A stretch of DNA of 64,000 nt from Brachypodius melanocephalos. Its lineage: Eukaryota > Chordata > Aves > Passeriformes > Pycnonotidae. Position numbers and translations under genes: made by a program. The notes under the pieces were generated by a model. The model was given only the letters and a program-made list of their open reading frames with translations, searched no databases and was not told where the DNA came from. How positions within the stretch are numbered: the stretch's first letter is position 1; the number at the start of each line of letters is the position of its first letter. This document shows, in pieces, positions 34,614 to 45,727 of the stretch. The stretch lies in contig VZSR01002415.1 in NCBI GenBank assembly GCA_013398615.1, forward strand, positions 518,379-582,378. Direction: 5' to 3'.

Positions 34614-36342
34614 GGTTGTTCTTGTAAGCAATTTTAGAGGAAAGAACTGGAATTAGTAGAGGTCGGGGTGAATAACTGGGAAGTTGTATTCCGATGTATG
34701 TGTAGAATCTCGTAAGGTTTAGGGGTTTGTAATTAAACTGAGCGAAGATCCAGATAGTCCATAATGAAATTTAAAGATACTGCCAAGACAGGATCCTGTG
34801 AGTGTCTTGGAGCACAGAGCAGGGATTCAAAGTGCTCTTGATAAGTTGGCAAATGCAGGATGCACTTCAAAAGGAATTTTGCATCTTACCCATCCTTGGG
34901 CAGGAATAACCAGCTGCAGAAATGTAGGATACAGGGAGAAACCAGATAGGCAGCAAATGTGGGAGCAAAGATGGGGTAGCAGGTCATGAGCTGAACATGG
35001 GGGCTGGGATGTCTTACTGCAGAAAATGAGAGAAAAATCCTGTTTGAGGGGTACCTATGCACCTTCAGGATGAGGAAGCACGGGGAGGTGTGACCTCCCA
35101 TTTCCAGCCCAGATGACTTGGGAGATGTGGGAGCTGATACAGACCCTGTGGGCATTTCTGCAGCTGTGCCACCAAACCTCAGCCCAGATGTTAATGCCAG
35201 GTAAGCATTCAGGTCAGCCTGGTTTTTGTGGAAGGCAGTAGGAAGAGAAGGCATAGCAGTAAAGGGACATTTATACTGCATGGAAGGGAAAAATACATTA
35301 TTGGAAGCTTTTTATGAGATAAATTGCTTCTAAGATCTGTTTATAGGCTGCAGCTATCAGTTTCATCCAAACTATTGAGACTTGTGGGAGAAATCCTCTC
35401 TCCAAACCCTGCCCTTGCTGCCCCAAGTTCCCTTACTCTTTTTTGGAAAGGGTCATGGTTACCCCTTCAGCATGTGCAGCATGGAAAGCCCACAGCCCTG
35501 GTGTCAGCCATGGGACACAGATCCAAGCACTGTCCTTCCCTTGGACTGGACTAACAGCAGCTGATCCACACAGTGTGTTTTGCCCAGCTGCTGTGGCTCT
35601 GCAATTTGGTACATGAGTAGGAGAAAATCCCTTGGTTTAAGCACTTGCACAACAATCTGGTTGGCTAAATTCTGCCTCCAGAGGTGGGGCTTCCAGGTCT
35701 TTTCTAAAGCCAGCAAGAATGCCTTTAGTAACTATGAAGTTGTACCACCCTTCTCTCCCATCCCAGTGGAGGTCGCCCATCCTCCTGTTGATCCTAATAC
35801 CCATGGATTTGTTTTTCCAGTCATCTCCCTCTTCTAGTGTGCAAAGGCAGGCGAGACAATCCCACCTGGCCTGAGTGGGACCAGGTCGTGCTCTAGACGC
35901 CTGGCACCAGCACTGGAGTAGGTACTCACATACCTGTACCTCTATTCCATTCCTTTTGGGAATGGTTTGTGTTGGACTCAGGAAGACAAAAGCATGGTTG
36001 CACATATGCCAGGTTCAGAGCTTGGTGATACCTCATCTGCTGAAAAGTTCAGACAAGGAAGATGGTTTCCATCATCTGATCACAGCTTTTCCTATCTGGA
36101 TTTGAGCTCTAGAGCCTGACTCCTGACACAGCCCTCACTCAGTGAGGGGCTGGGACAATGGAATGACTTTCACTGGAGCCCTTTTTATTCTGAGAAATCA
36201 ACTCAAAGTAGTAAAAGGAGGCCCTGAAGTGCATTCATGAAACTGTGTGGACAGAATACTCTTAATTTATTTATGTTTAAACCACCTTAGTGGCCAACAG
36301 AGATGTCCTCCTGTCTTCCCACAGGAATTAGTGCCATTCCTC

Positions 36343-36494
36343 TAATCCCCTTTAACAGTTAATTTACATTCATTATCTCAATTTTCCCTTAGTGGGTTAG
36401 TGCCGAATGACTCTTAATTCTCAGTGTGGAAGCTCATATTCCAGACTAACAGGCCCTTAATCCTAAACTAGTTTAATCCTGGAGTGGATTAAAC
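36343..36494. promoter_or_regulatory. TAATCC homeodomain-site cluster upstream of DRD4
   Basis: TAATCC occurs at 36343-36348, 36458-36463 and 36474-36479, and on the other strand at 36486-36491. The last two form a perfect inverted repeat, GTTTAATCC, six bases, GGATTAAAC (36471-36494). TAATCC is the site of K50 homeodomain factors (CRX, OTX2, PITX). DRD4 is a photoreceptor and pineal gene in vertebrates under CRX-type control, so a distal enhancer about 2 kb upstream is plausible but unproven. Confidence 0.4.
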
Positions 36495-39012
36495 TAATGT
36501 GAAATAATGCTTTTGACTTCCAGAAGTGAGTAGCCATGCAAACCATTAATTTGGACACTGCTTCCATATGGCAAACAGGCTACAGACATTAAACACAATT
36601 CCTTTCTTGGATAAGAGGAATTGCCCTCCTAGCAGAGGAGAAGGAAAGTCTGTTTTACATCAGCATATCCAAAGAAGTCATGTCATGTCACTGCACAAAA
36701 AACAGATGACAAAGGACAGAGGCATGGATCACTCTCATGGAAAGCAGGAGAAGTTATCCCAGAGTGATGGACTGGGAATGCTCAGAGCATCTTTGGAGAG
36801 GGTCCGATGTCGTTGGTGTTTTGGAACAACCCATTTTTGTTTGGATGCACAGCCTGCAGTGTCCTCGTTCCCCATCCCACTGTGACAGAAGCTGTGGAAG
36901 CACCACAGTTGCTCCTTGTGTCAGGAAAAGGGCAGCACCAGAAAAACACCCAAACCCACAAACCATCGGAAATCTGCCTTTTCAGAGTGTTTTGGAGTGT
37001 TTGGAAAAGAAACTCAGCAAGAGAAGCAGTGTGGTTTATGGCTGTGGTGGAGCTGCTCCCCAACCAAAGGGAGCTGGTCTTCTGCCAAGGAGCCAGGAGG
37101 AGACCTGCAGAGATTCCCCCAGGATAAATTAATGGAGGATTTGATTCCCAGCCAGTTCAAAGGATCAGGAAGTTTGTGAAGTGAGACATCTGTCAGAGTC
37201 TCCACAAGGAGATGGAACTTTTATCACCATAATTTTTCACATCCGAGGCACTACAAATTTAAATAGAAAGGTGAACAATGTGGCTGCCAAAGTTTCAGGA
37301 CAGATGTGCCAAACTCAGCTGATGAATAGTGCCCTGATAGCACCAGCTCTCCCAGCTGCCTTCAGGTTTAAAGGGAGGAAAACAAAGAGCTTTCAAGGCC
37401 AATCGTGTTCCTTTTATTTGCCACATTCAGCCAGGCAATTCTCTGTGAGACACTCATCGGCAACAAAGCCATCCTGCTTTCCAATCTCCTGTAATGCATT
37501 TCTCAGAAAAGAGGCAGAGGCAGCATCCCCCCTCTCAGGTGTGCTTTTACAAGAGAGGGATGAGGATGGCATAGCTTTCTGTGCTTTCCAGGCTCTTCCA
37601 ATCCCCCAAGAAGCTTCAGGGATTTATTTACATGCTGAATGGAGCTTTTGACATTTACCATTCTGGTAAGTTATGATAAATCCATGTAAGGTGTAAAAAC
37701 TAATCCTAGTGGTTAGCTGTGGGGTGAAACTATGGAGAAAATGGCTGCATTTCCCATGTCTGTTTGCTTGGAGTCAAAACTAGATGTTTTTGTGGATGCC
37801 TGGTTTCAGCTTAACCACATAACTGATCTCACACAAGGGTGACTCAATGAGATACAAGGGCTTGTGGCAGAGGACAGATCAAAATAATGTAACTCAAGCA
37901 CTCCTACTGGGTTTAAAACATCACTGAGCTTATTAGAGCCACTTGTTGGGAAAAACCTCCTGGGCAGGGGGAGAAGTGGAAGACAACGCAGGGAGGAAAG
38001 GCAAGGAAAGGCGTGACTGGGAGCAGCAAGCACCTGTAAGTGCACCTCCCTCCACGCTCATCTTGACAAAGCCTGTTCCTGTTTAACAGAAAGGGTGTCC
38101 CTTCAGGTCCCTGACAAAGGTAGAGAGGGATGAGCCACAATGCAGCCTGAGCAGCTGTGTCAGGAGCTGCTTTGCTCAGTGCTGGGACAGCACACTTGGG
38201 ACAGCTGGCCCTGCCAGCCAGGACACAGTACACATCGTTTTTCTAATTCAAATTAATTCTCCAAAGTGCTTTCTCCTCTTCCCCAGACACACAAACAGCT
38301 GGAGGCTGAGATTACAGCGCTGGTGCCAATTAGAGCCGTGATAAAGGCAGACACATGGGAAGCGTGAGCGTGCTCTGTGCTCCTGTACTCCAGGTACAGG
38401 GAGCTTCCAGCTGGGCAGGAAGCAGTGCTGGGCCAGCAGGGCAAGGATGGCCAGAGCAGGCCTGGGGACGAAGCCACCCAGCCCTGTGTGGTTGTGTCCC
38501 TGTGTTAAAGGATCAAGGCATTATTTTCTCTGCACAGCCCAGGCAATGTGTGGATGAAACAATTTCTGCTGCACGTCCTGGTCAGAACAAAGTAATGCCT
38601 TGATTCTCTAATGCTAAAAATGTTGCTGGAGAGTTTTTTGTTTTTCCTGCAGTTTTGGTGACACCTGCACTGGGATGTGTTGTTCCACCCTGGGAACATA
38701 ACCAGGGAACAGGCAAATTTTTTTTCGCTCACTTGGGTGGGAAAACCAGCCCAGGGAAAACCATAGGAGCTTTGGAAGGAGTTCCATAGGGTATAAAATT
38801 CCAGCAAGTGATTGATGGGGGTGACAGCTTGTCTTTAAAGACTACTTTGGGCTTCCTTGGTGACATGGAGACAGCCATTATGCACTCACAGGTTGAGAAA
38901 ACAGAGTTTCCTTCTTCCTGTAAAAAGTCTGTGCCCTGAGCTTGACTTTTCCTTTTCTGGATCACAGTAAAACCAACCTATCTTTCCCCCTGCAATACTC
39001 ATTCCCAAGCAG

Positions 39013-39241
39013 GCAGGAAGAATTTCTTCTCAGGAAAAATTTCCTCATGGAAAAGGTGGTCAGGAAAGGGAAGGGACTGCCCAGGGAGGTGGTGGAGTTC
39101 CCATCCCTGGAGGTGTCCAAGGAACAACTGGATGTGCCACTCAGTGCTCTGGGCTGGGTGACAAGGCAGGGATCAGGCACAGGTTGGACTTGATGGTCTT
39201 GGAGGTCCTTTCCAACCTCAATGATTCCATGATCCTATGAT
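39013..39241 (+). repeat. CR1-type LINE 3' fragment
   Basis: CR1 tail with AGGAAGAATTTCTTCTC, CTGCCCAGGGAGGTGGTGGA, TTCCCATCCCTGGAGGTGTC and GGTTGGACTTGATGGTCTTG, closing with TCCTTTCCAACCTCAATGAT and the degenerate octamers TTCCATGATCCTATGA. A different CR1 subfamily from the copies at 1715 and 50286, judged by the dissimilar middle part. Confidence 0.85.
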
Positions 39242-40929
39242 TTGCTTGCAGGAGGGAAGTGTCTCATGGCAGCCCTTCCAGATTCAAGGCTTGCCACAGG
39301 TGTTCCTGCAGCAGGATGGGCCTGGCTCACCCAGCATCCCCAGGTAGAGCATCCCTAGGGAGGCATCCCAGGGGACTCTCTGGCTTAGCACCTCTCCTTG
39401 CTTCAGAGGGATGTTCTCACTTGCAAAGCACCTCTTATCCTGTACGCAGGAGAGCCAAGCATCCTGCCAGCACCCAAGGTACCACTCCTGCACCAACAGG
39501 ATACTTTTCCCCTTGTTCTTTCCAATTCTTAGCAAAATGTTTTAAGGATTGGGGTACCTTTTTTTTTTTTTTCCCAGTGTAAGCCAAACACCTAATATTT
39601 AATCTTTTCCTTTAAAAAAGCTGGGGTTTACCACAGATGTCACTCAAGGGTTTGGCAGGAAGCAGATACAACTTTGACCAAAATGACTGAGGTCTGCTCT
39701 AGCACAACCCAGAGCTCCCGACAAATGTTTTGCTGTCCTTGCCCCTAGATAATGCTTTCCAGCCATGGATGTCACCAGCATGTATAGCACCTTCCCTCCT
39801 GACTTCAGATCAAGCAGGCACAACTCCAGGTATGTGACAATTTTGTGCTTTTGTCTCTCACATTGCGTTTTTGTTTTAAAGTGGTGCAAATCCAGAGAAG
39901 TGCCGCATGTTTCAGTGGAGCAAAACAGGGAAGAGACACAGGCAATCCAAGCCACCTCAGGAGCAGGAAGGTAGAAAGAGACACATATACCCTGGATCTA
40001 CACACCTTCTTAGCTTAATTTGCCCCTTTGAGATTGGGTAAGTGTTTTTCTGGTTTTCCACGACCATATGGGACTGTGATTTTCCTTCCTCTTCCAAGCC
40101 CGCCTGGGCTGCCCTGCTTACGTCTTCCTTCTATACCACTCTTCACTCTTGCAGCCAAAATCATGAGATCAGGTGGTAAAGATTAAAACCACTCCTGAAA
40201 GCATCCTGTGCAAGAAAGGAGCATTTAGGAGGCTAAATCCTCCAATCCCCTTATTCCAATTAGGGTCCTTTCTCTTACCGACCTGGGAGTGATGCAAGGA
40301 ATTGCCTCCAATCTGCTCTCAGCTGGAGCAGCATCACCGTCATCGCAGTGGTGTGGGCCAGGCTCACCTGCAGACACACCAGAGACAATCCCCACTGCCC
40401 ACATGGCCTCGCACAGACACAGGAAGGGGAAAAAAGGAATGGGGGAGGTAGAAGTTCCTGAACACCCTGTAAGCTGATTAAAGGGTATTTTACGTAGGAA
40501 GGATTTAGCCATGCAGTTCCTAGTACTATCTGACCTCAATAAACTCCCCTGCCATGGGCTGGTGCTGCCATTGCATGGGGCACAGCCTGTGCTGGGCTCC
40601 CCAGAGGTCAGCTGCACCTGGACAGCTCCCTCAGGACTTGGGACACCGTTGTGTGGGGCATGACATGGTGTTCCCGCAGCCTTCTTGGCCTGGCTTGACC
40701 CTTATGCATTTTGCCATCCCAAAGCCATGGTGCAAAGCACGGCTGTAAGATTTTGGGATGTGTTTTGGCCAGTCGAGGTGTCTTCGGGAAGAAGAGCAGC
40801 TCCAGCAGATCCTGGGGTCTGGGTTCTGCACAGGCTGGCAAGGATTGGGCAAACTTTTTAAGGACTACCCTGAATAAATAGCAAGCCCAAAGGCTGGCTG
40901 GGCTTTCCAAGGCAAGAGCAACGATGTCC

Positions 40930-41075
40930 ATGTGACAACAGCAGCATTTATCCAGCTTGTTCTTAATGCTCTCTGGAGGGGGACTCTGAATGCATTCCAC
41001 TGCTTCTCCAGGGAAAAATCTTTTCTGAACTCCTGCATCAATTACTTTGAAGGGTGAATGGGAATTTCTCCCCAT
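40930..41075 (-). repeat. Possible old CR1 fragment
   Basis: Read on the minus strand, phrases such as GAGAAGCAGTGGAATGCATT and AACAAGCTGGATAAATGCTG resemble the part of a CR1 tail before the 3' octamers, but divergence is high and no clear end is visible. Confidence 0.4.
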
Positions 41076-43589
41076 CAGAACTCAGAATGACTCCTCAGAG
41101 CTCTGAGTGCTGATTTTGGAGAGTCTGCAGGAACTCCCTGTGCTGTGAGCCAGGATAGGTAGCTCTGTGATGAAATCCTTTCTCTTCTAAAATGGAGTTT
41201 CTTGTCTTTACCTCCAACATCAAAAAATGTCAGATTCATACGTTCTCTCAAATATTGCCAAATATGGGGCTAAAGCATTTAATGTGATTCTAAGATGCTG
41301 CCTTTCACACTGCAGATTTGGTGACCCCTCCCACTGTAAAGAGGAGGAAAAAGACCTTCCTCAGATCCATTCTCAGCTCTGATGCCTTTGAGACAGAGCA
41401 GTAGCCAGAGCCTGGGTGTTGAAGGGGGGTGGCCCCTGTGTTTCATAATCTTTGCTCTCTGTTGGCACGAGGGTGTCCCCAGGCATCAGCGTGGCTACTG
41501 GGAATAGCCCTGGCAGCCATGGCAACTGGATTTACTTAATGCATCCCATCACAGGTCTCTCCACACTGGGCATGTCCGTTGGTGTCAAGCCTAAGCACAA
41601 GTGACTGCACAAAGATCCTGATGGCTTTATACCTGGCAGCATCCCCAGGGCAGCTCAGGGATGGCCCCCAAAGCTCACAGATCCCTTCTCCATCTTGTCC
41701 TGGGGCATTTCTCCCTGCTGTCTTCAAGGAGTGTGTGTGCACAGCCTCAGCACTCCTCAGTGTCACCTGTTTGTGGCACTTTGCTAAAATCCTGTAAAGG
41801 GTTATGTGGCATGAACGGGTCAGTCAGAGCAGCCAGGGGCTGGGGTCAGTCCAGCCCTGACTTCCTGTGCCTACAGGAATGGCAGTGGTACAGGAGCAGG
41901 GATAAAGTGAGGCCAGTCATTTCCTCTATCATTCTTAGAGCCAGAAAATAGCTGAAAGCTTTTCTCTGCATAGATAATGAGTTATAGATTCCATCTAAAT
42001 GGTGACTTAATACTGCTTTGTGCCTGCTGGATGTGGGCAAGGGGAATATCCACTCCCCTGCTGGGACTTGGAGCATTCACACAAATGGAGAATGGGAGAA
42101 GCAAGGTGCAAATTCACAAAGCTCCTTTCAACAGATATTGTTATGCAGGATTCTTTATTACTCCTATTTTCATAATGTCTCCTGATGAGAGTTTGATGTA
42201 AATTCTGGTAAAGAAGAATCAGATGTTGTTTCAGGACTGAGAAATTGGTTTGGGCTCTGGTTTATTCAGTTATAAAATTCAGCTTGAAAATGCTGTTGAG
42301 TTCTCTTCATGGCCCTGAATTTCCTCATCAGGGGCTTCCAGAGCTGCACTGGAGCTCGAGCCCACCTGCATTAAGTTGCAGCAGTGTTGGGCATGGCCAC
42401 AGCATTTTCTACGCCATCACCTTTTCATTCCGCCCCTGCTGCTGGAGGCAAACCCCATTTTTCTGTTGCAATCAGGTTACTTATTTCATGTTCTTCCAGT
42501 CCCCAGAACCTTTTAGTGTCCTGTTAAACACCCTCTGCTGCCATCGTGGGGCCACTTTGTCATTCCAACCTCTTCTGTCCTCATCCAGATTCTCATGGCA
42601 AACTGAGTTTCCCCGGAGCTTGGAGGCATTTCAGACCCACTGAGGTTGTTTGTAAAGGAAGGAAAATCACATTAGTATTTTTTACCTCCCTACATGTTGT
42701 TCAGATTCTTTTGTAAACCTGACGCTGCCACCACCACTGCAGGCAGAAGCAGAGGCAGAAAGCTGCAGCTGGAGAAAGCAGGTACAGAGAGGAGAGGAAA
42801 GTGGATGGGAAATGCCTGGGCCAGAGCAGTTCCCAGAGGACGAAATGGGCTCCCCTGTCCTAGCACTGACCATGGCATGCCTTGGTGCTCCAGCCCTGGA
42901 ATGAGACCTGGAGTGTCCCTGCTGTCTTCCCCTGTCCCTGTTGCAGGGCTCTGGCTGCAGCCTGCACTCACAGGCTGGAGGGCTGAGGTTCTGCTCATCA
43001 GACCCTGGGGCATTCTTCCAAGGGAAAGATGATGGGGAAAATCTTGTCCCTCCCAGTCCTCTAGTCGTGGGGATATCCTCTGCTTTTCCAAGGAAGAAGA
43101 AAGATAAGTAGATAAAAAGCGTAATACAGCTCCCATTTCTCCAGCTGGAAGATTAAAAAAAATTATTTATGGTGCTTATTTCTTCCAAGCTACTTTATAC
43201 CATATAAAGAAGGAGAGAAAGGTTAATCCTATTTTCTTCACCTAATCCTATTTCCATGTCACCTTTAGCTGCAGTATTTGAGACCAAACAAACCCCAGCA
43301 ATTGCAGGGAATAGATTCAGGATGTTTTCCATGCATGTATAAGCATGCTGGGTTTTAGGTGCTGTGACAGAATTTGTACTTGGCAGACCTTTCCCAGTTG
43401 AAACCATGGTTCAAAAGGTGGTGTCCCCTCATGGAAAAGTCAGCCCTGATCCTACTTATCAGGTAATGCTTGCCCTAAAAAAGTGATATGTCGTTCAGCC
43501 AAATCACTGGTACACACAGGGACTCAGTGACAGATCCTGGCAATTGCAAACATAGCCCCAGCCAGGATGAAATTACAAGAACAGAAGAT

Positions 43590-43866
43590 TAAGCTCCTAT
43601 CAAGAGGTAATTAAAGCCAGGAAATAATGATGACAATTGTAGTGAATCAATTGGTACAAGGATGTTTGCCCAACAAATGTCATTATAGGCAGAAGCAGGA
43701 ATTATTATCCATCAGCAGAAATATTCCATCAAATTGCTGCGAATGACCCGATCAGGTAATTAAAAGGACATTCCAACCCCGCTGCATTATTTGCTGTTAA
43801 TCATGATTGCTCATATCCATATCTTTACCCAAATAATTGCTTCTGATAAGGCTGCAGATTTATAAG
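43590..43866 (+). promoter_or_regulatory. Probable SCT promoter and upstream element
   Basis: A TATAAG box at 43861-43866 is followed about 60 bases later by a good splice donor, fitting a short 5' exon. The preceding 270 bases are AT-rich with candidate sites: AGGTAATTAAA at 43605 and again at 43754 (homeodomain type), GTTAATCATGATT at 43796 (partial HNF1 or FOX type) and GATAAG at 43845. Factor names are inferences from motif similarity. Confidence 0.45.
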
Positions 43867-43889
43867 GGTCCCCAGGAGGAGCAGGCAGT

Positions 43890-43925
43890 GGAGCATCAGC
43901 TGCGAGCTGGGAGCAACCAGGGTTG
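43890..43925 (+). other. SCT: Probable SCT 5' non-coding exon
   Basis: The exon carrying the SCT start codon opens with a splice acceptor, so an upstream exon is needed. The best candidate lies just after the TATAAG box and ends at GGTTG|GTGAGT (43925/43926). The left boundary is a guess, about 25-30 bases after the TATA box. Confidence 0.4.
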
Positions 43926-45638
43926 GTGAGTCCAGCTGGGGTGAGTGGGCTGCATGGGCTGCCTTTCCCCCTATCTTATTTTGGGGGGTGGATTTCAGAC
44001 CTCTGTGATGCCTCACTGAGCCATTGCTATGAGGCCATCCATGTCCTGAGCAGCAGTGCTGGAATATGAGGGGTTTCTCTCCTCAGGGCTCCCAGGCTGG
44101 CTTGGAGCATAGTTCTTTCAGCTCAAGGTCCCAGCTGGCCAAAGAGTTTGCAGTCATTTAAAACCAGCATCAATGGGGAGCAAATTAGAAGCTTGGAAGT
44201 ATCCTAAGAAGGTTAAACAGCCCTTCAGTCATGACACTGGAGATCTACCTGCTCTTTATGGTCTGGCTAATTTTAAAAAAAGCAATGCAATCTTTATTGA
44301 TAGGCAGGAGAAGTTCCCCAACAGCCATCACTGCTCCTGGGAACTTCAGCAAGCAAATATGGTCTATCCAGGGGAGACAAAATTATGCCCAGAAAGAGAA
44401 AAGAGAAGTTGATCACAGATTAGCAGCTAGAAAGGTTATGAAGAGAGGGGAAACTCTGGAGCCAGGGATGGGGTTTTAAATGGTCTCTTAAATATGGTGC
44501 TCCCAGAGAAATGCCAGCCCAGGGGAGGCCAAATGCTGAGGTGAGATCCTGGGGTCAAGGGATTGTGTGACAGTTGCTGGGCAGGACTCAGGATTCAGGT
44601 TCCCCTTTCCCAAGAATGCTCTGGTTTTGGTGGCTGTTTTCAGCTCCTTCTGCATCCCAGGACTGTGGAGTCTGCCTTGTTTGGACTCCAGTAAGATGCT
44701 GATCTTTGAAATGTCCTTCTTGTTTTACTATTCCAGCCCCTCAAAGCTGGATCAGGCAGGACAACACAACACTAAAGCTCAAAGTGTGTGTGAAATTAAG
44801 CTTAGAGTTCCTTCGTCCTGTCATCTGTTTGCTCTGCAGCCCCCATTAAATATTCGCCCTGTGGTTTACAGTGAATAAATTTCTGTATAAATCCCTTGCC
44901 CTTGTTCTTTCTTCTTCTGCCTCTTCTCATCTTGCAGCACCTCCAGAGCAGCAAACAGTCCCAGAAGGGTGGCTAGGTGTTCAGAAATCTCGGACAGTCT
45001 TTTCACGTTCTTTGTACTGTTTATCTTCAGAATAAAGTAAAAACCAACTGGGAGGACGTGGATTTGGGGTTAGCAAAGTGCCTTCTTGAGAGATTGCAGG
45101 ACAGTGATGCTTTGTTTCTTTGCAGGGGTAAGGCAAAAAATAAAGGAGTGCATTATAAATTACAGGTAAAGCTGCTGTGTGATCCTTGAGGAAGGGTAAG
45201 CACCTGGGAATAAAAGGGGAAACAACCTGGGAATAAAGGGGGGAAACATGCCGTGGCTCATGATTAACAAAATGTACTTTTCTTTTTATTTCAGTACGAA
45301 AACAAAATAGGAGGACCTGCTGTGACTGAAAATCTGTGTTATTTCATTCTTCCTTCTTGAAAGGTTAGAGGAGAGGTGGATATGGGCACACACATGAGCC
45401 CTTCCGCTATATGTGAATGAATTTTATTTAGCACGTGTGATTTTTTTTTGTCTGAAAGCCCCTTGCAGATGTCTCCAGGTGTTTATCTGTGCTGGCAGGA
45501 ATTCCTGCCTTATTTAATTGGAGTGGTGGTGTTTCCACAGCCCTGTCTCTATGAGGCATGTGAACGGCACCAGACACACCCCAAGGTCACTTGTCCTGCT
45601 GCTCACAAAACTTCATGCTCTTCATTTCAGGAGAGAAC

Positions 45639-45727
45639 ATGGTTTCCATGATGACAGCTCTGTGGCAAGTAATTATTCCCATGATTGTCTTGTCCCACTT
45701 CTCAGCATCTCTGCCATCCTGGGAGAG
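45639..45727 (+). CDS. SCT: SCT signal-peptide exon
   Basis: Start codon at 45639 in an exon that begins at 45631 after TTCATTTCAG. It encodes a hydrophobic leader (MVSMMTALWQVIIPMIVLSH) and ends ASLPSWE plus two bases at GTAAGC. Three Met codons lie close together; I used the first because it opens the exon. Confidence 0.85.

Larger units (their letters stand above)
34614..43860. other. Intergenic, between DRD4 and SCT
   Basis: A 9.2-kb gap between two genes that start back to back. No protein gene seen. It holds a cluster of TAATCC sites at 36343-36494, a CR1 tail at 39013-39241, a probable old CR1 on the minus strand near 40930-41075, a poly-T run near 39560, and the SCT upstream element at 43590-43860. 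Confidence 0.6.
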
